In this document: positions 4,870-5,769 of the stretch, piece by piece
Layout of the letters: each line of letters opens with the position of its first letter
Numbering within the stretch: the stretch's first letter is position 1
DNA from: Clostridia bacterium
Lineage (GTDB): Bacteria; Bacillota_A; Clostridia; Christensenellales; CAG-138
NCBI GenBank assembly: GCA_017553815.1
Contig: JAFZJT010000248.1
Coordinates: 1 to 5,769 of the forward strand
Direction of reading: 5' to 3'
Length of the DNA stretch: 5,769 bases
Program-made: the position numbers and the translations under genes
The notes under the pieces: generated by a model
The model's input: the letters and a program-made list of their open reading frames with translations, nothing else
What the model was told of the DNA's origin: nothing
The model's database searches: none

Positions 4870-5769
4870 ATGGATCGGGAACTACACATTGACAAAGAAT
4901 TTCAAATGCTGATCCGACCACTATCCAAAAAGGAGTATAAGCAATTAGAAGCGAATCTGCTTGTGGAGGGGTGTTTAGATCCGATTATCGTATGGGGCGA
5001 CATTATTCTGGACGGTCAGCACCGATATTCGATCTGCCGTAAACATCATCTATCCTTTGAAATCAAAGAAAAGGATTTTGAAAGCAGAGAGGAAGCCATC
5101 GTATGGATTTGCGCGCATCAGCTCGGTCGCAGGAACCTTTCCGAGGAAGCCATGAAGTTCCTGATCGGTGTTCAGTACGAAAAAGAGAAGGTGGTCGCAA
5201 AGCGGAGAAATGAAGCGGGAACGAATCAATACACCCCTGCCGAAAAACGAAAAGAATCGTCGCAGAGACCTATGATTGCAACGACAACTGCTCAACGGAT
5301 CGCGGAAGAACAGCACTTGTCACCGGCTACGGTTGTGAAATATGGGCAGTATGCTTCTGCACTACGATCCATCAGTGAAAAAGAGCCGACGCTGCTCCCG
5401 AAGATTCTATCAGGACGCTATAAAATCTCGCATCAAAGCATCCTGAACCTGTCGAAGATGCCAAAGGAGGATGTCAAAAAGGTCAATCGAAACATCGAGA
5501 ATGACGAAGCATCGTTCGTAAAGTATAAGCATACGCGCACTGAAATCAATGAACAACTCAGTACGAAAGAGCATTTTGTTCTCCCGGAAACGACAGTAAA
5601 AACGAAACCCCAATATGATCCTGATTCGGAAGTGACAGGGTTGATGCTGACAGTTCCGTCGTGGATAGGATCTATGGAACGTGTCCGAACAAAAGTCAAT
5701 CTGTCCGATGTTGCAGACATAACGAAAGATAAGCTGTGCAGAACGCTTCACTTGCTAATGGTTGAAGCA
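4870..5769 (+). CDS. ParB-like nuclease/partition domain protein, 3' end outside window
   Basis: The frame is open from the ATG at 4870 to the right edge (300 codons, no stop). Residues 13-90 form a ParB N-terminal-like domain: IRPLSKKEYKQLEANLLVEG (15-34), DPIIVW (37-42) and ILDGQHRYSIC (46-56), the last being the signature loop. A helical region continues through LGRRNLSEEAMKFLIG (85-100). A predicted helix-turn-helix follows at about 139-165 (TTAQRIAEEQHLSPATVVKY), typical of KorB/Spo0J-type DNA-binding proteins. The GERR-type box of chromosomal ParB is replaced by DGQHR, placing it among the divergent ParB-like proteins common on mobile elements. The first 120 residues are conserved in style; the remainder is unassigned. 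The start has no clear ribosome binding site and lies 4 bases after the previous stop, so translation probably depends on coupling. No ParA is visible. Roles could include element maintenance, transcription control or DNA organisation for recombination. Confidence 0.85.
   Translation, partial: MDRELHIDKEFQMLIRPLSKKEYKQLEANLLVEGCLDPIIVWGDIILDGQHRYSICRKHHLSFEIKEKDFESREEAIVWICAHQLGRRNLSEEAMKFLIGVQYEKEKVVAKRRNEAGTNQYTPAEKRKESSQRPMIATTTAQRIAEEQHLSPATVVKYGQYASALRSISEKEPTLLPKILSGRYKISHQSILNLSKMPKEDVKKVNRNIENDEASFVKYKHTRTEINEQLSTKEHFVLPETTVKTKPQYDPDSEVTGLMLTVPSWIGSMERVRTKVNLSDVADITKDKLCRTLHLLMVEA

Noticed and set aside
5050..5751. Three minus-strand frames opposite the ParB-like gene
   Set aside because: They are shadows of the long plus-strand frame and are rich in Phe, Arg and Ser, as expected for antisense reading of a Glu/Lys-rich gene.
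1..5769. CRISPR array, tRNA, rRNA or insertion-sequence ends
   Set aside because: No regularly spaced repeats, cloverleaf-like segments, rRNA-like sequence or terminal inverted repeats with a transposase were seen by eye.

Overview
The window looks like part of a mobile or recently mobile element from a low-to-mid GC Bacillota, probably a Clostridia-type gut bacterium. This is an inference from strong AGGAGG-type ribosome binding sites, the clostridial style of the large serine recombinase, and tightly packed same-strand genes. No rRNA, tRNA, CRISPR array or insertion sequence is visible.

Left part (1-1257), regulators: the 3' end of a helix-turn-helix gene (2-262, +) ends at a strong hairpin (287-318). 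This hairpin also lies just past the end of the converging gene 348-710 (-), an XRE/Cro-CI type repressor. That gene is divergent from 845-1204 (+), a second XRE regulator. The two are paralogs, alike both in the DNA-binding domain and in a short C-terminal tail. The 134 bases between them hold a perfect 7-bp dyad and a pair of imperfect 12-base direct repeats, a layout that resembles a two-repressor switch. A second hairpin (1228-1257) closes the 845-1204 gene.

Right part (1258-5769), recombinase operon: a perfect TATAAT box (1283-1288) is followed by a perfect 9-bp inverted repeat (1295-1321) lying about where transcription should begin. Five genes then follow on the + strand with almost no spacing. 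They are (i) 1353-1943, a stand-alone resolvase-like domain that has lost the catalytic serine and one catalytic arginine; (ii) 1940-3796, a full large serine recombinase with an intact catalytic site, coupled to the first by a 4-base ATGA overlap; (iii) 3803-4657 and (iv) 4494-4865, two small proteins that resemble the C-terminal domain of that recombinase; and (v) 4870 to the right edge, a ParB-like DNA-binding protein, incomplete here.

The main discovery candidate is this operon. One active recombinase is encoded beside a catalytically dead copy of its N-terminal domain and two stand-alone copies of its unusual C-terminal domain, with a ParB-like protein behind them. This suggests a multi-subunit or internally regulated site-specific recombination machine. 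The paralogy is read directly from the translated sequences; the joint function is inference.
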